The notes below the pieces were generated by a model, which ran no database searches, was not told where the DNA came from, and was given only the letters and a program-made list of their open reading frames with translations. This document shows, piece by piece, positions 44,384 through 57,010 of a DNA stretch of 64,000 nucleotides (positions are counted from its first letter, which is position 1; the number at the start of each line of letters is the position of its first letter). The stretch spans positions 3,106,001 to 3,170,000 of the forward strand of contig NC_132981.1 in the NCBI RefSeq assembly GCF_047496725.1, read 5' to 3'. Source of the DNA: Anoplolepis gracilipes (Eukaryota; Arthropoda; Insecta; Hymenoptera; Formicidae). The translations under genes were made by a program, and so were the position numbers.

Positions 44384-44652
44384 ATCCACCTTCTCGACCC
44401 TTCTCGCGATGGTCCCCCGCTCCGGCCCACCCCACTCACGCACAGGGATCTCCGGAATCCCCTCGCCCGCGCTCGTCGCCTCAGTTGTCGGTTGCACGGC
44501 GAGCCGTACGTGCCGTCTGGCCCCTCTTCCCCGTCCGCGCACTCCTCCTTCTCTTTCACCTCCTCTTCTTCCTTCTCTCTATCACATTTCTACTGGCCCT
44601 CCTCTTCCTCCTGCGTCCTCCGTACCTCGTTCTCTCCTTCCTTCCCTCAGTT

Positions 44653-44712
<60 letters not shown>

Positions 44713-45150
44713 GCCCCTTCCCTTTCTCTTTCTCGCGCGCGGCCCTGCGCCCAGGGGTGAACGAACCTACTAAATGACGGCCATGAAAACAGCCGAAGCT
44801 CGGGCACGAAGGATGAAGGAAGGCACGGACCGAAGACACGGGGGGATTTCCCCCTTCCCCACCCCCTCACCCCCCTTCTCGGCCGCGACCGCGAGCAACC
44901 GCTTCTCCTCATCCCAGGGACCCGTGTTCTCCACATTCTTCTATCCTCTCTCTGTGTCCTTTCCTTCTTATTCCTCCAACTCTCTCAATCTTCTTCGCCT
45001 GTTCTGTTCCACATATTTCTCTATTCTCTCTATTCCACTTTCTTTCATCCCGTCCAATCTCCTGGACTCGATTAGGCACGACGCGTTTCCCTCGTCCGCC
45101 TTCTTTCATCCTCTCTCGCTAGTTCTCGTACGTTGTCGCGATACTATCGG
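44100..45150. repeat. homopyrimidine-rich domain with CT arrays
   Basis: About 1 kb in which the plus strand is strongly C/T-biased, interrupted at 44755-44840. CT arrays lie at 44333-44381 and 44651-44712. Frames of up to 262 codons are Ser/Pro/Leu-rich on the plus strand and Arg/Glu-rich on the minus strand, all explained by the bias. Confidence 0.88.
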
Positions 45151-45199
45151 AATAGCGAATTTTATCGATAACTGAATACTTTGAAGCGTCCAGAATGAA

Positions 45200-45680
45200 A
45201 GGAATCATCTGGAAGATGATGTACAAAGATGGGAAGCATTGATGAAGGATTTACATCCGTGAAAAAGTTTGATAATCGAGTGAGATTAAACAGAGTGATT
45301 CCAATCAGTGTAATTGATTTAAGCAAATTTTTCAAAGTGATTATTTTCATAAAATATTTAAAATGATCTCTTTTTTTATTTCTTTTATTCTAAAAAAAAA
45401 ATCTAAAAATTCTACATTTTGCGTGTTTAATATTTCAAGATACTAATTTTGAGAGTATATATACTCGTTACAATAATTAAATCACTATAAAAAAAAACAT
45501 TAATTCGTTAAGATACATAATTATTATTACATCAAACATATATTGATGTAATGTTAAAAACTTACATGGATTTATATAGAAAAATATATAAAAAAATAAT
45601 GTATAAGCAAATTTCTCACCGAGTCTTATAAAAAGAAAAAAATAAAAGCTTAAAGTTATACGACAGAGAATTTAGTCGCA
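45200..45680. other. AT-rich spacer, nothing recognised
   Basis: It contains a perfect 10-bp inverted repeat ATTACATCAA/TTGATGTAAT with a 7-nt loop near 45527-45553 and nothing else notable. Confidence 0.5.
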
Positions 45681-45686
45681 TGAAAC

Positions 45687-46079
45687 GTGCGTGAACAACT
45701 TTGGCTAGTCAACACGCGGTGCGAAACCGGACGTCGTCATCAAGCGAACGGTGACGATAAATTAGCAGCCATTGATACCCTCGGCTGTTATTTCGGCGAA
45801 GGAGCGGGAATAGAGAATGTGGGGAGGAAAATTAGCCGCGATAAAGGGTACTCGAGGAAGCACACGCTCGGAAGAAGAGGGGACAAAGATAAAGAGAAGG
45901 CGAAGCGAGGAGCGCTCTACTCGACGATTGCGTACAAAGATTATATATTCCATCCGTTTGTCGTTATTAAATCCGTTCTCTTCCCGAGTCACTCATTCTA
46001 TTTATCGTCGCGATTATACCGTGATCGTAGAAATAAAGATCGTAAATATAGATACATTATAGTCACATGCATGTATTAA
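45687..46079 (+). CDS. unrecognised 130-codon open frame
   Basis: A plus-strand frame with a Gly/Lys/Arg-rich basic middle (RRGDKDKEKAKRGALYSTIA) and a hydrophobic, Ser/Phe-containing C-terminal third (IKSVLFPSHSFYLSSRL). No simple repeat underlies it, but no domain or motif is recognised, and a 76-codon minus frame and an 81-codon plus frame overlap it. It is likely a chance frame in GC-balanced DNA. Confidence 0.12.
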   Translation: MREQLWLVNTRCETGRRHQANGDDKLAAIDTLGCYFGEGAGIENVGRKISRDKGYSRKHTLGRRGDKDKEKAKRGALYSTIAYKDYIFHPFVVIKSVLFPSHSFYLSSRLYRDRRNKDRKYRYIIVTCMY

Positions 46080-46697
46080 ACGAGTAATAAATAAATAAAA
46101 ATTTCCGGATTCAATTGAAGTTTCACCTAATTTTACATAATAATCCTTGCATAATTATTTTTGTATATTCTAATTTCACGGAATAAAAGTAAATAAAAAT
46201 AATAATAAAATTCTGCGAAAAGAAAGCGGCATATATTTTTTATGGCTATATATGGCGGACAATTCCAAGGAACATTGTTTCTGAGATTCATTCGACCATT
46301 TTCTAATAACGCTTTGTTAACCGGAAGGAGTTACCGCCGGAAGTTCGATTCTCAGGATCGATTCCGTATGCGTGACGGATGCGTGCGCGTCTCGACGGCA
46401 ACGAGACGGAGAGAACGGAACGAACGCGACCGGCGTTTACGAGCCGCGAAATCCGGACTCGAAGCAGATCCGGAGAGTGCGTAGCTGATCACGTCGTTTG
46501 GCTGATTCGCATGTAGGAATGTAATTAGGCGCATGATACAGATATGGTAATACGCGTTGTACGCATAATTACGTATCATTGCGGGTTACGTATTGCATAC
46601 GGATGCGGTATGAAATTCCGAATCGGGCGCAAAATTTCCAAGTGCTTTCCACCACACTTAGAAAACGTTAATTACAAGTTAATTACATGAAACTCTT

Positions 46698-46699
<2 letters not shown>

Positions 46700-46740
<41 letters not shown>
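46700..46740. repeat. (TA)20 microsatellite
   Basis: An uninterrupted AT array followed by ACACATACA, inside a broad AT-rich stretch (46600-47040). Confidence 0.97.
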
Positions 46741-46747
<7 letters not shown>

Positions 46748-47216
46748 CAGTCTTTTCCCATATTTTATATATTATACAAAATATTATTAAATTATTTTCT
46801 TGCATATGTATGTACCATTTGTACTCTCCATTTTATTAAAAGCATTTATAAAAATTATAATATTTATATACAATTATTATATATAATCTTTACCTAAATT
46901 ATTACATAAAATCTGTATCTAAATATATCCCTCTCTTATTCACAGACTCTTAATTAATCTGAAAAACAGCAGAAATTATTATATTAATTACTTTATTTTT
47001 AAATAATAATTTTTAAATTTATTCGACAGTTGACTCAAGAATCTCCTATCAAATTCAGAAGAAAGATAAATGCTTTTCGGTTAATGAACTTCCGCCAGAA
47101 TGAATGCGCGACACGTTTCGAAAGGTTTGTTTAGAGTCGCGAACACGCACTACACCCGATCGCAAAAAAGTGAGTTATGCCGTAAGTTATCGTGGTTGAC
47201 CCGCGCCTTTCAATTC

Positions 47217-47235
47217 CTCGAGAGAGAGAGAGAGG

Positions 47236-47268
<33 letters not shown>
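47217..47268. repeat. (GA)n array, left partner of an inverted GA/CT pair
   Basis: About 52 bp of GA with GGG and AAA interruptions. The complementary CT array starts about 57 bp later. Confidence 0.95.
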
Positions 47269-47324
47269 GGTAGCGGAGGCTTCGGGTTTCGCGTCGTAAA
47301 AGCAGAGACCAACCTCGCACCGAT

Positions 47325-47352
47325 CTTTCTCTCTCTCTCTCTCTCTCTCTCG
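47325..47352. repeat. (CT)14 array, right partner of the GA/CT pair
   Basis: A CT run that can pair with the GA array at 47217-47268 in a single transcript. Confidence 0.94.
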
Positions 47353-48305
47353 CTCTCCATTTCTCCGTTCATTCTTATTACTCCTTTCCCTTTTCACCCT
47401 CCTCTGCCTTTATCCTCCTGCCTTTTATTCGATCTTTGTACGAGCTTTTCTTCGCTCCTTACCCTACCAATTGTTTTCGAATCGGCGAGTCATGGGAACG
47501 ATCGATGATGACCGTAGATTGGATCGCGAAGTTTAAATGAGAAGAATTTCAGAGCGCCGATTCTTATCGATAATTGAGCCATCGATATCAATGCATGCGA
47601 CACATTCATAATGTCTCGAAAAATTCGCTGCTTATAAAGCGAAGAGATACCACGTCATGTTCTTCTTTTTTATATTTGGTTTGAAACATAAACTTGTTAA
47701 GCCGGATAACATTGTAGTAAGAAATGGTAAAAAGTAATAATGCAAAAATCGCTTTGCAATTTTTTGTCAAATCAATATTAAAGATTAATAATGTTCGAAA
47801 TAATTAAATAAAGCATCTATGAAATTGCTCTGTTATATTTAAGGCCGACACGCCTCTCTTACATGAATCCCTAATTGCAAAAATATCTTTTGTCACAAAA
47901 TTTATTTTATTAAAATTATTACTTATTAAGGACATTTATTAAAGATTGTATTTATATTGTTGTATTTATTAAGTATTTATTAAGAATATTGATTATCATA
48001 GGCGTCAACGAATTAAAAAACCTAATACAGAGAACAGTAAAACACGCATACTTAGTAGTCCTGAGAAAAGAGTTAAATGATTTCGAAGCAGGATTAAAGG
48101 TAACGCGACGAATGCATCATCTCTTCTGGCTTCTTCGAGCTTCTCGACACGCGCACGCCGCGTGCTCGACGTGCTCCACGTGCACTCGAGTCTGTCAACA
48201 ATTTTCCGTCGTGGTGGTCGCGCGAACAGAGAGTCGAATCGACCTAACGTACCGTCTTTCCATGCGACGGAAGAAGAAAGCGGAAGGCGGAAAATGGCCG
48301 CAAGG

Positions 48306-48310
<5 letters not shown>

Positions 48311-48347
<37 letters not shown>
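48311..48347. repeat. (GA)n microsatellite
   Basis: About 37 bp of GA inside a GC-balanced segment (48090-48560). A short (ACG)n run follows at 48394-48413. Confidence 0.94.
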
Positions 48348-48750
48348 TTTAGCGAGAGAGATCTTTCGGGCCAAAGGGGAGAAATACATGGCAACGACAA
48401 CGACGACGACGACTACCACTATTACGTTCACGCGCGCGTTTCGAGTCGAGCGCTAGATTTAATTACAAAAGTTACGAGGTGCTCGACTACAACCCTCAAG
48501 GGAATTAAAAGCTGCCGGTGGGCGCCACCGCTTTTCGCACACTGCGGAAACATCGCGTATATCCGTCGCGATTAACGCTCCGTCCGTCACCGCGATGATT
48601 CTGATGCGGTTGCATTTCCAAAGAGCAATAAGCGTTAGATCTGTTTCTTGATATAACTGCTGGTATTGTTAATTAAAAACCAAGCTTTCCGAGTACATCG
48701 CGATAACGTGATTGCAATTACAAATGTAATAATTAAGCTAAAAAATTATC

Positions 48751-48754
<4 letters not shown>

Positions 48755-48790
<36 letters not shown>
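48755..48790. repeat. (TA)17 microsatellite
   Basis: An uninterrupted TA array. Confidence 0.95.
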
Positions 48791-48791
<1 letters not shown>

Positions 48792-49453
48792 CTTTACATT
48801 TTTTAATATTTAAAATTTTTTCGAGGTGTTTTTATTTGTTTACTTAATCAACTTGACTAATATAATGCGCGTGGGTAGATTTGACCTTAAACGTAAAAAG
48901 CGTCTGCATCGCCTGGTATATAACTAAGTAACTGGAATTACGCTTAAACGATTAGAGAAATTGAGCTTATTAAAAGCGTAATCGTGTAACGATCTTATCG
49001 ACGAAACCTGCTTGTCCGGCGACGGGCGAGTCTTTTCTCCAGGCAAATCTTCTCCCCGTCGTCGTTTTTCTTTTTTTGTCAATGGCGCAATTTGAAAATT
49101 AGGGCTGTACGCCAACCGGTTTTTCCCTCATTTAAATATACATTCCTCCTGTGCACATCTCGTCGATTTCATCTATAAAATTTATAAAAAAATGCAATGC
49201 TCCGCGTCTTTAATTAATATCGGCGTAATTATCATAATACTTCGTCTTAAGACGGCTATCATATTGATAAAACAGTATATGCTGATATGATTATGTAGAC
49301 GTGTATAAATACGATAGTGTAATACGAATGAGATATGGCTGATTAGTTGAATTTACAACTAAATTTTTTTTTATAAATGCCACGTTAACGCGACATATAA
49401 ATTTGATTCGTATCCTTTTTATTACAAAATTTTCCATGAAATATATATCAATG

Positions 49454-49610
49454 TTTAGATTAAAAAAGATTTATAATTTATGTTTTCATCAGCTTATGTA
49501 TATGTATATATTCAATATTTATAATATATAAATATATTAATTTTTTTAGATTAAAAATATTTATAATTTGTATTGTAATATGTTTTTTATCAGTATTATG
49601 TATATAATAA
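49454..49610 (+). repeat. direct tandem duplication, ~95-bp spacing, two diverged copies
   Basis: TTTAGATTAAAAAAGATTT followed by ATAATTTATG, TTTTCATCAG and TTATGTATAT recurs about 95 bp later as TTTAGATTAAAAATATTT, ATAATTTGTA, TTTTTATCAG and TTATGTATAT. The order is kept, with an insertion in the second copy. Confidence 0.7.
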
Positions 49611-50099
49611 ATATTTATGCACTATACAGGACAGATATATGTATATAAAATAATTGATTTTTTTATCAATCGATTGAGTAAAGCAAATCGAATAGATCAT
49701 CTTACTGTCTTTAACCGAAAAGAGCAACGCATGTCGCTATATGATCTCTATCGACCGCTCTATATTCTACACCTTCAGCTCTTCTTATCTCTCGAAAGAA
49801 GATGCGATTTCACGCTACTCTCTTTTTCACATCGCTTATCTTCGCTCCACAAACTTGCTACAACAATCCGCAACTGAGCGTTGCAAGCTCCAAAGAAGAA
49901 CTTATCTTAACGTTTTCGTTCTACAGAAACCTTGGAAAAATTTGGCAGCTTCAGGCAAGTTTCACGGTTGAGATAGAAAGTTTCGTTATCGTTTGCTGCT
50001 TCTCTAGGATTTTAAGATTGCGGGATCATAGTCTCTTCCGCGTGATTTTACATCGATAAAATGCAAATAAGAACATGACAAAACCAGAAACATTTTGCC

Positions 50100-52000
50100 G
50101 GGTTAACAAAGTTTAGTGTGCAAGAATCTCGCAATAGGATAGGAAAATATAAATGCAATCTTCTACAAAAAAAAAAGTAGTTAATATTAAATATAAAATT
50201 TAATATTTATAAATTTATAAATTTTACGTTTAAGATAACAAAATGCGAAATTGTAAATTGTAAAGATATATTAAAACAGAAAAGCAACGATTAAATAAAT
50301 AAAAGCAGTTAATTAGTAAAATGTACTTACTGCTTAATGACATCGGACATAAACGTATTTCAAAAGTGGTAAATGAGAGTATGAATAATTGAAACGTTCG
50401 TTACTCCGTTGTGTGATTTGCAAAGCTAATTAGTTGAAAATGTTCCTCCATTGCTTATAAAGTACAGTGTACCAGTTTCTAGTTCACGAAACCGTAAGAA
50501 TTTCGAAGAAACTGAAAACGTTTCTTGAGTAGCAATCAGTCTCAACCGCAAGAGTTAAGGGTTAGAGACCTCGACGGATAAAAAAAAATCTTTCTCTGAC
50601 ACGATCAACGTGACAATAAGCGTATTTCAAATGTAATATGTAAATTGTCACGTATTAAAATACAGAATATGTATCCAGAGTCTTATATCTTTCGTTTAAA
50701 ATTTTTAAAGACAAGGAAAAATACTGTAATAAATTCATCAATAATTTGAATATTGTGTATATAGTATAAATATAAATTAACTTATAATAATATATAGATA
50801 AAAAAAGGGTGATAATCTAGGACATTTTTTACATATATTTTATTTACGGACGGTTCCATCTTAAATTAAAAGTGTTTATCATTGCTTTAATATTAATAAA
50901 ATTACATTAACAAAAATTCCAAAATTTCAACCGTATCGCTAAAAACGCGAGAAAATCCGTGAGAAATCATGCATAATTACAGCCGGCGGATTTAAAACGA
51001 TGATGTTTAAATATACTGAATTTTAGCCAAAGTAGTATTTTACTTAAAGAGAGAAGATAAACGAAAAAGAAGAAGCACACAGAAATGGATACTGTCGTTG
51101 AAGAACTTTCAAGACTTTCAACACTTTGAAAGGCCGCGTTAAACGCCATCGAAAAGGCAAAGGAAAAGAAAATTTCCGTATGCACTTAAGCATATACTTT
51201 ATTCGAGTAATTATCATTAAGTGTCATCGCACTTTCTGATATATCGTTATATCGCCGCGTTCGAAGAAACTATTATACGATCATAATATTCATAATATTC
51301 ATAGTCAGGTATCGCGGATTAACATTTACCTATAATAGGAATAGTTGTTATCACGCTTCTCGTTCACGCTTTATGTTAACGTAAGAGACAATCGCTTTAA
51401 TGTAAAGAAAAATATTATCGAGTAATCGCGCTCGCTTGAACAACCCTACTTGCATTAACACATACAACAAGATGACAGCTGGTTTTTTAAATAGAAAAAA
51501 ATCTATCATTCTAAAAAATAATGATGCTTTATTGAATATACAAATTTTCAATTTTACTTATATTCTGCGTTCAAAAATGTATTTATTAAAAAAAAAAAAA
51601 AAAAAAAAAATTTTACTTATTTACTTATTATTTCAAAATCTTTATTTTAATTTTTATTTATTATTTTAAAATAATTTTTTTATTATTTATTTTTATTTAT
51701 TTATTTCACAAAGAAAGAAAATTATTGCTTTATATTACATTCCGTAATATTTATACATGATTGACGTTATTATTCTCTGTCTGCTATTTATTAGAAAAAT
51801 ACGAAAAGCTCAGTCTCTCGTTCCCTCCTTCCTAATTTCATGTTCCATGCAATTTTCAAATCCGACCAATTTAGGTGCAGGCCTTAATCATTTTGTCTCG
51901 CGACTAGGTTGATAGCTGTTATTCCTTCTCCCTCTGTTACCGCAATCACTACCTGTCCCCCTCTTCTATCACTCTTTCGCTCTCCCCATCCCCTTCGACC
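50100..52000. other. AT-rich spacer with a poly(A)23 tract
   Basis: About 1.9 kb. A perfect 10-bp inverted repeat ACGTGACAAT/ATTGTCACGT (50608-50653) encloses 26 nt. A poly(A)23 lies at 51588-51610. The unrecognised frames are Phe/Leu/Ser-rich and chance-like. Confidence 0.5.
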
Positions 52001-52019
52001 TCACTCGCTGCCAAGCGCG

Positions 52020-53950
52020 AGCTCATAGTCCAAGTGCAGCAATCGTTATATATTCTTCTCTCTTTCTCTTTCTTGCTCTCTTTTACTCCGCGTAACGTAC
52101 CTACCGGCTAATCTATTACCGGTTGAAGGCGGTACCTTAGCCTTGCAGCTTGCTGGCCGCGCCATTATAACACGCAAGCCCCGTACACGACGAGCGCCTT
52201 TTACTCTCGATCGTCGGAGCAGCGGCGACCCAGCCTCGTCGATATGAGTTATCACAGCCGCCGGAAAACGCAAGCCGCAACCCGTTCTCGCGCATTCTCG
52301 TCCGCGAGAGCGTAATGTCAAGCGTGCGATGGCCTACTTAAAGTTTCACGGTTGTGTGTGCACGCGCGTGACCGTCATGTCGCCTTACGAGCCGAGTATC
52401 GGTCTGAGAGCAGGTCGACGATCGCCGATTAAAAATGGGCCGGAAGGAAGCTACAAAGATTCTGTTTAAGAATGTAAACAAATATTTTTTTTTCTTAATG
52501 TCAAGGAATTTATATGTGAAAATTTAAAAATATATTCCAATTGTAAAGAATTACAGAAATAAAGATTTATATAAAAATACAATAAAATAGGTTTTTATAT
52601 ATATATAAGTTAGAGGGCGTGGGAGGAAAAGAAAGGGGGATATCGAAATCGAATTCTATGAAGGCGAGAAAAGAAGCAGATATTGCTCGTTCCATGGCGA
52701 ACAAACGTTCAACCGTCGTCGAAATCCGCCACAATTTGTTGTTGAGCTTGCTCGTTTGCTCGTTGCTCGAAGATAACGGAGGAGGAAGGGGAAAATGATC
52801 TTGCGAGGGCTTATACGGGGCGCAAGAGAACTGTGTGCATAAACTTTCAGATAGCTTATGGCGAAGCAATAAAAAGGGGAAACGAAAGTTAAGATTTCAC
52901 TGTACATATGTGTGGGATGTATCGAATATCAACGTGCTTTCTCACGATTACACAGGATCTCTGGAGAAATTAGCGATCTTTTCTTAGCGAGAATTGGAAT
53001 TTCGGAAATTTTAATTAATGTCAAGTTTTAAAATTGACATTCAAGTAATTAAACGTCAAGCTTAAAACGAACGAGTGAAGAAATTATATTTTATATAACG
53101 TATACCGCACTCTCTTTCCTTTAGAAAAAAATATAAGATTTTTATGAAATATGAATTTATGATTGAAAATTAATTGAGATCAGTAATAGAAAAATATTGA
53201 CAAGCGCAACTTGGACTCTTGAAAATTTTTCCAATAGTTTTGTGTAACTAAAATGCTCAACCGCTCTGTATGTATGAGAGAATGTGTACGAGTATTTGAA
53301 ACTTCCGATCTAAGATCCGAGTTGTAATCAGACCACGGAGTATCGAGAATTTCCGGGATATATCTATAGTATTGGGGACATGCTGGTTTCCGGCGCAAAC
53401 CCAAATCGATAAAACCCATCTCGATCCGGTTATCGAACACCGGAGATTTCGGATACAGAATCCTGAAACACATTATACGTTAAATGCACGTTACATATGT
53501 TATATTACGAGATTACAGAATCATAATGAATATATTTATTTGTCAAAAGATTATCGCGTTATAATTATTATTGACCTTTTAAAATAATCATTCGATGACA
53601 AATAGAATTTACTATTTAATTAATCGCTTGTGAATAAATAATATATGGCTGGTTATTTCAAATTTATTTGAATGTTTAATATTTTGCTAAAAAATCTGTA
53701 ACTATGATAGCAAAAAATTAACAAAAATCACGTGCTCGCGAAATATTATAATTAATAATGAATACCACATACGCACGCTATTATTTCTTTACGATTTTTT
53801 TGTGCAACCTCAAGACATGCAAGTCGTATATTATTTCTCCGTTATGAGGCACGCGATACCGTAAACATATCGTCGAGTTGGTCACCCGGTATGGTCATGG
53901 ATTGCCGTCACTGATTAAGTCGGAAATGAACGTTTACAAGTTATATTTAA
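52020..53950. other. mixed spacer, nothing recognised
   Basis: A GC-balanced patch at 52080-52440 holds a 91-codon minus frame that I do not recognise. The rest is AT-rich, with frames of up to 100 codons that lack any motif. Confidence 0.5.
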
Positions 53951-53959
53951 GCGCCTTAC

Positions 53960-55650
53960 ATCGACCAGATCACCTTCGACCAGCGTTTGACCTCTGGAGG
54001 AGGCGACGGTGCGGGAAAGGGAGAAGGAGAAGCGGCAGCTGAGAAGAGGAAGAAGGCAAAACTGCAGCGCGCAAAGGAAGAGGAAGAGGGTCGTGACTCT
54101 GGTAGCCTACATCCCAACGCAGTTATCTCTTTCTCTCTTCGTCTCTATCTTTACGCCTTCTTACTTCTTACTCGCCGCACACGCAGACACACTCCGCTCG
54201 GTTATATGTCGAGACGTTAACGGCTCTCAGCCGTGTACGTCACGTTCCCTTAGCCTTTATGATGCCAACGTAGCGACGCGACGCGCCTCTGAAAACCGCC
54301 AAGAGTGCGGAATCAAATCATGTCAATACCACGGGAAATTGGTGGCGTGCGATATTTTTCTCTTTTATGTATGTTAATACCTCCGAGAGCGACGGCGGAT
54401 GCACTTTGTTCCGCGCGCTGCGTCATTTTCGCGGAATAAATGATAATCATTATTACGCGCGATTTAAAGTATGTAAATAGCTATCGATCGCCTGATCATT
54501 CTTGACTTTGGAATGAGTCGAAATTTTTTTTCTAGTCACACGAAATGAATTTTTTGCTTTCGGCTTCAATTAAATATCAAGTTATGCTTTTTTTATGCGT
54601 TTTATGCGTCCTTTTGCATATCGTTAAACTTTGAATGATTACGACAAAAAAGAAGCGCAAATATGGGCAAATTACGCGTAACTTTTTGTATGTGTATCGC
54701 AAAGTATAATAATTATTATGCGTTAAAGTATTTTTTTTTTTATCGGGTATTTAATTGTCGATGGAGACTCGTGACGGATACTAATGATTTTTGCAGAAAT
54801 TAATAACTTTGACAGAAAGAAAAATTAACCTTTTTTTTTCGAATCAGAGGCAAACGCCGGAGAATCGCGAATCGTGCAAGCGCAACATCATCCAATTATC
54901 GGTCGTGCAGCGACAGTTATATCAGTATAACGACGCGTTTATTGGAATATTATCCAATGTGAGTTCGACATTAACAGCGATGGAAATATGCCGGGTTAAC
55001 TTTTAATCGGGCGGCCGCGCGCTACGCGAGAGATGGATCGTCGAAAAATCGGCCGGTATCGAATTATCGAAGTTATCGGAATGGGTTTTTGCCGCTCGCA
55101 AACATTTTTAATTAAATCCGTTATCTTATTATGTTTTAATTCGTACGCGCGCTCGCGATGGCTTATATAATGATACACACGGCATGCAAATGAAAATGCG
55201 TATATATGCGGGTCGTATGCTCGTCGGTTTTCGGTTTCATATATATCGCGAATATGAGATTTATTGGCAGAGTAAACAAAAATCCTGCCGCGCGGGACTG
55301 AAAAGTACCGCGATCGTATTATCCCGCGATAATGTGCATAATACTGTGGCCCTTTCTCTAAAAAAAAAAAAAGAGTGAGGTTTGTAAATTTTTTAATCCA
55401 CAAAGTGTACAAAGCGGAGAATTCAATATACCTTCAGTATGTTTTTCCGGCTCGCTAACGCGCTGCGTCAAAACTGCTCGTGTGCACGACACGCGAATAA
55501 AAAGGTAAAAAAATATTTTTTGACATTTATGTGATCGATTTTACGCAACGCGGCATGTATAAACACGCGTAAAGTAGCGTGTGCACATGTTCTTCTCCCG
55601 ACCTACATTTTACTCGATTAACTGCGATGTCATTGAAATTCAATTCCTTT
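53960..55650. other. mixed spacer, nothing recognised
   Basis: A purine-rich stretch at 53995-54100 is followed by GC-balanced and then AT-rich DNA. Frames of 122 codons (54009-54377, plus) and 138 codons (54996-55412, minus) have mixed composition but no recognisable domain. Confidence 0.45.
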
Positions 55651-55672
55651 GCCGCGGCTACTTTTGCAGTCG

Positions 55673-55696
55673 AAAAAAAAAAAAAAAAAAAAAAAA
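55673..55696. repeat. poly(A)24 tract
   Basis: An uninterrupted A run of about 24. Confidence 0.93.
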
Positions 55697-55974
55697 GATG
55701 GAAAAATCTGTCCCGATAGCGTGAGAGTGAGCAGAAATGTGTCTGACATGCTTCGATTAGTATGCCGTGTGCACAAACTAACGCGACTCTTTTATGCACG
55801 ATTCTCTGGCTGCTTTCGAATTTTTTCAATACTTTCCACAATTACAAGTCCGGCATCTTCTAACATGTATAAATCGTCTTATTTAATTCTCGATTATTCA
55901 TACATCTAAAATAACTCAATCCTGAAAATTTTGCTCAATATAATGATAATTTCTAATTAATAATTTTAAACATG

Positions 55975-56165
55975 TCATTATAATTATAGTAATAATAATT
56001 ATTATTATGATTTATTATATTTTATATATATATTTTAATAATAATGCTTTCTATAATAATATAATTGTAATAAATAATAAATATATATATATATATATAT
56101 TTATTTATTTATTATTTATTATATTATAATTATAATAATTATTACAATATTATTATAATTTAAAA
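55975..56165. repeat. AT-only low-complexity stretch with (TA)n and (TAA)n
   Basis: About 190 bp almost devoid of G and C, with a TA run at 56082-56100 and AATAATTATTA words on both sides that make it largely self-complementary. Confidence 0.85.
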
Positions 56166-56469
56166 AATATAAACTTATAACACACATCCCAAAAAATAGT
56201 CTCATAACATGTGACGAGATTCACGCTTTTTGCATAAACGTAAAGATTAAAGTAATTTCAGATAAAACTTTGACAACGGCACTAGAAATTTACATATTGT
56301 AACGAGAAATAATATCAAAGGAAATATGGGGTTTCTCAATTTCTGCTCTCGCCCTACATACAATTTTTTCTGCAAACCCAAGAAAGAACGCTTACTTGCA
56401 ACGCGACTTTTGGACTCATCTGCTTATCGCAGCCAGACTGTTCAATTAAAATTAAAACAATCTCCGGCT

Positions 56470-57010
56470 GCGTGAGAGAGTGCGTCGGCTCTCGCCGCGC
56501 CGGTTGCCGGCTTTATCGAGAGAGCTCGCTCGACGACGATTCCACACGCTGCATCGCGCGTCGCAACTTGGGCTTACCGCTCGCCGCGCTATGATGTATC
56601 GCGTGCCCTACGGAGTACGCACACGTGCTCACGCAACAGCACACGCTCTCGGGCGGCACATTGCGTGCCGCCGGCTCGGCTCGGCTCGACTCGGCTCGGC
56701 ACGGCACGGCACGGCCGGTGCGGCCTACGGTAGGACGTGTGTGCGGTGCGTGTGTGCGGGCAATACGCAGGGCATTGGTGTAGGTCTAGGGCCCGACTCG
56801 GCCAATGAGGGACCGGGAATTCGTGGCAGAACGCCGACGAGGCCGGCCAATCGCGGGGCCCCGCTCGCCCCCCCCCGCCGGGGTTACTGACCTGGCCAAT
56901 GCGTTAAATATCCCATCCTGAAAAATATCGTGCCCTCTCTCTTTTGTGCGAGAGGGTCGAGAGAGGAGCGGAGGAAGACGACGACGGCGCCGCGTGAGCG
57001 GTATATCGGT
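56470..57010. promoter_or_regulatory. CpG-rich candidate promoter with four CCAAT boxes
   Basis: The most promoter-like block in the window. CCAAT occurs at 56802-56806 (GGCCAATGAG), 56847-56851 (GGCCAATCGC) and 56896-56900 (GGCCAATGCG), with an inverted one, ATTGG, at 56774-56778. The three direct boxes share the GGCCAAT context and are 45 and 49 bp apart. The block also holds a pentamer array and a C9-like run near 56870. A 136-codon plus frame crosses it but is compositional. The direction of transcription is not determined. Confidence 0.45.
56671..56715. repeat. (GGCTC)/(GGCAC) pentanucleotide array
   Basis: About five GGCTC units, one with an A, pass into three GGCAC units. Confidence 0.93.

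Noticed and set aside
43989..44777. 262-codon plus-strand frame resembling a Ser/Pro-rich protein
   Set aside because: It tracks the pyrimidine bias exactly, and other plus frames of the same DNA are equally open and equally Ser/Pro/Leu-rich.
53790..53815. Mariner-like terminal word (reverse complement of AGGTTGCACAAAAAAA)
   Set aside because: Only one end was seen, no partner lies within a plausible distance, and there is no transposase remnant.
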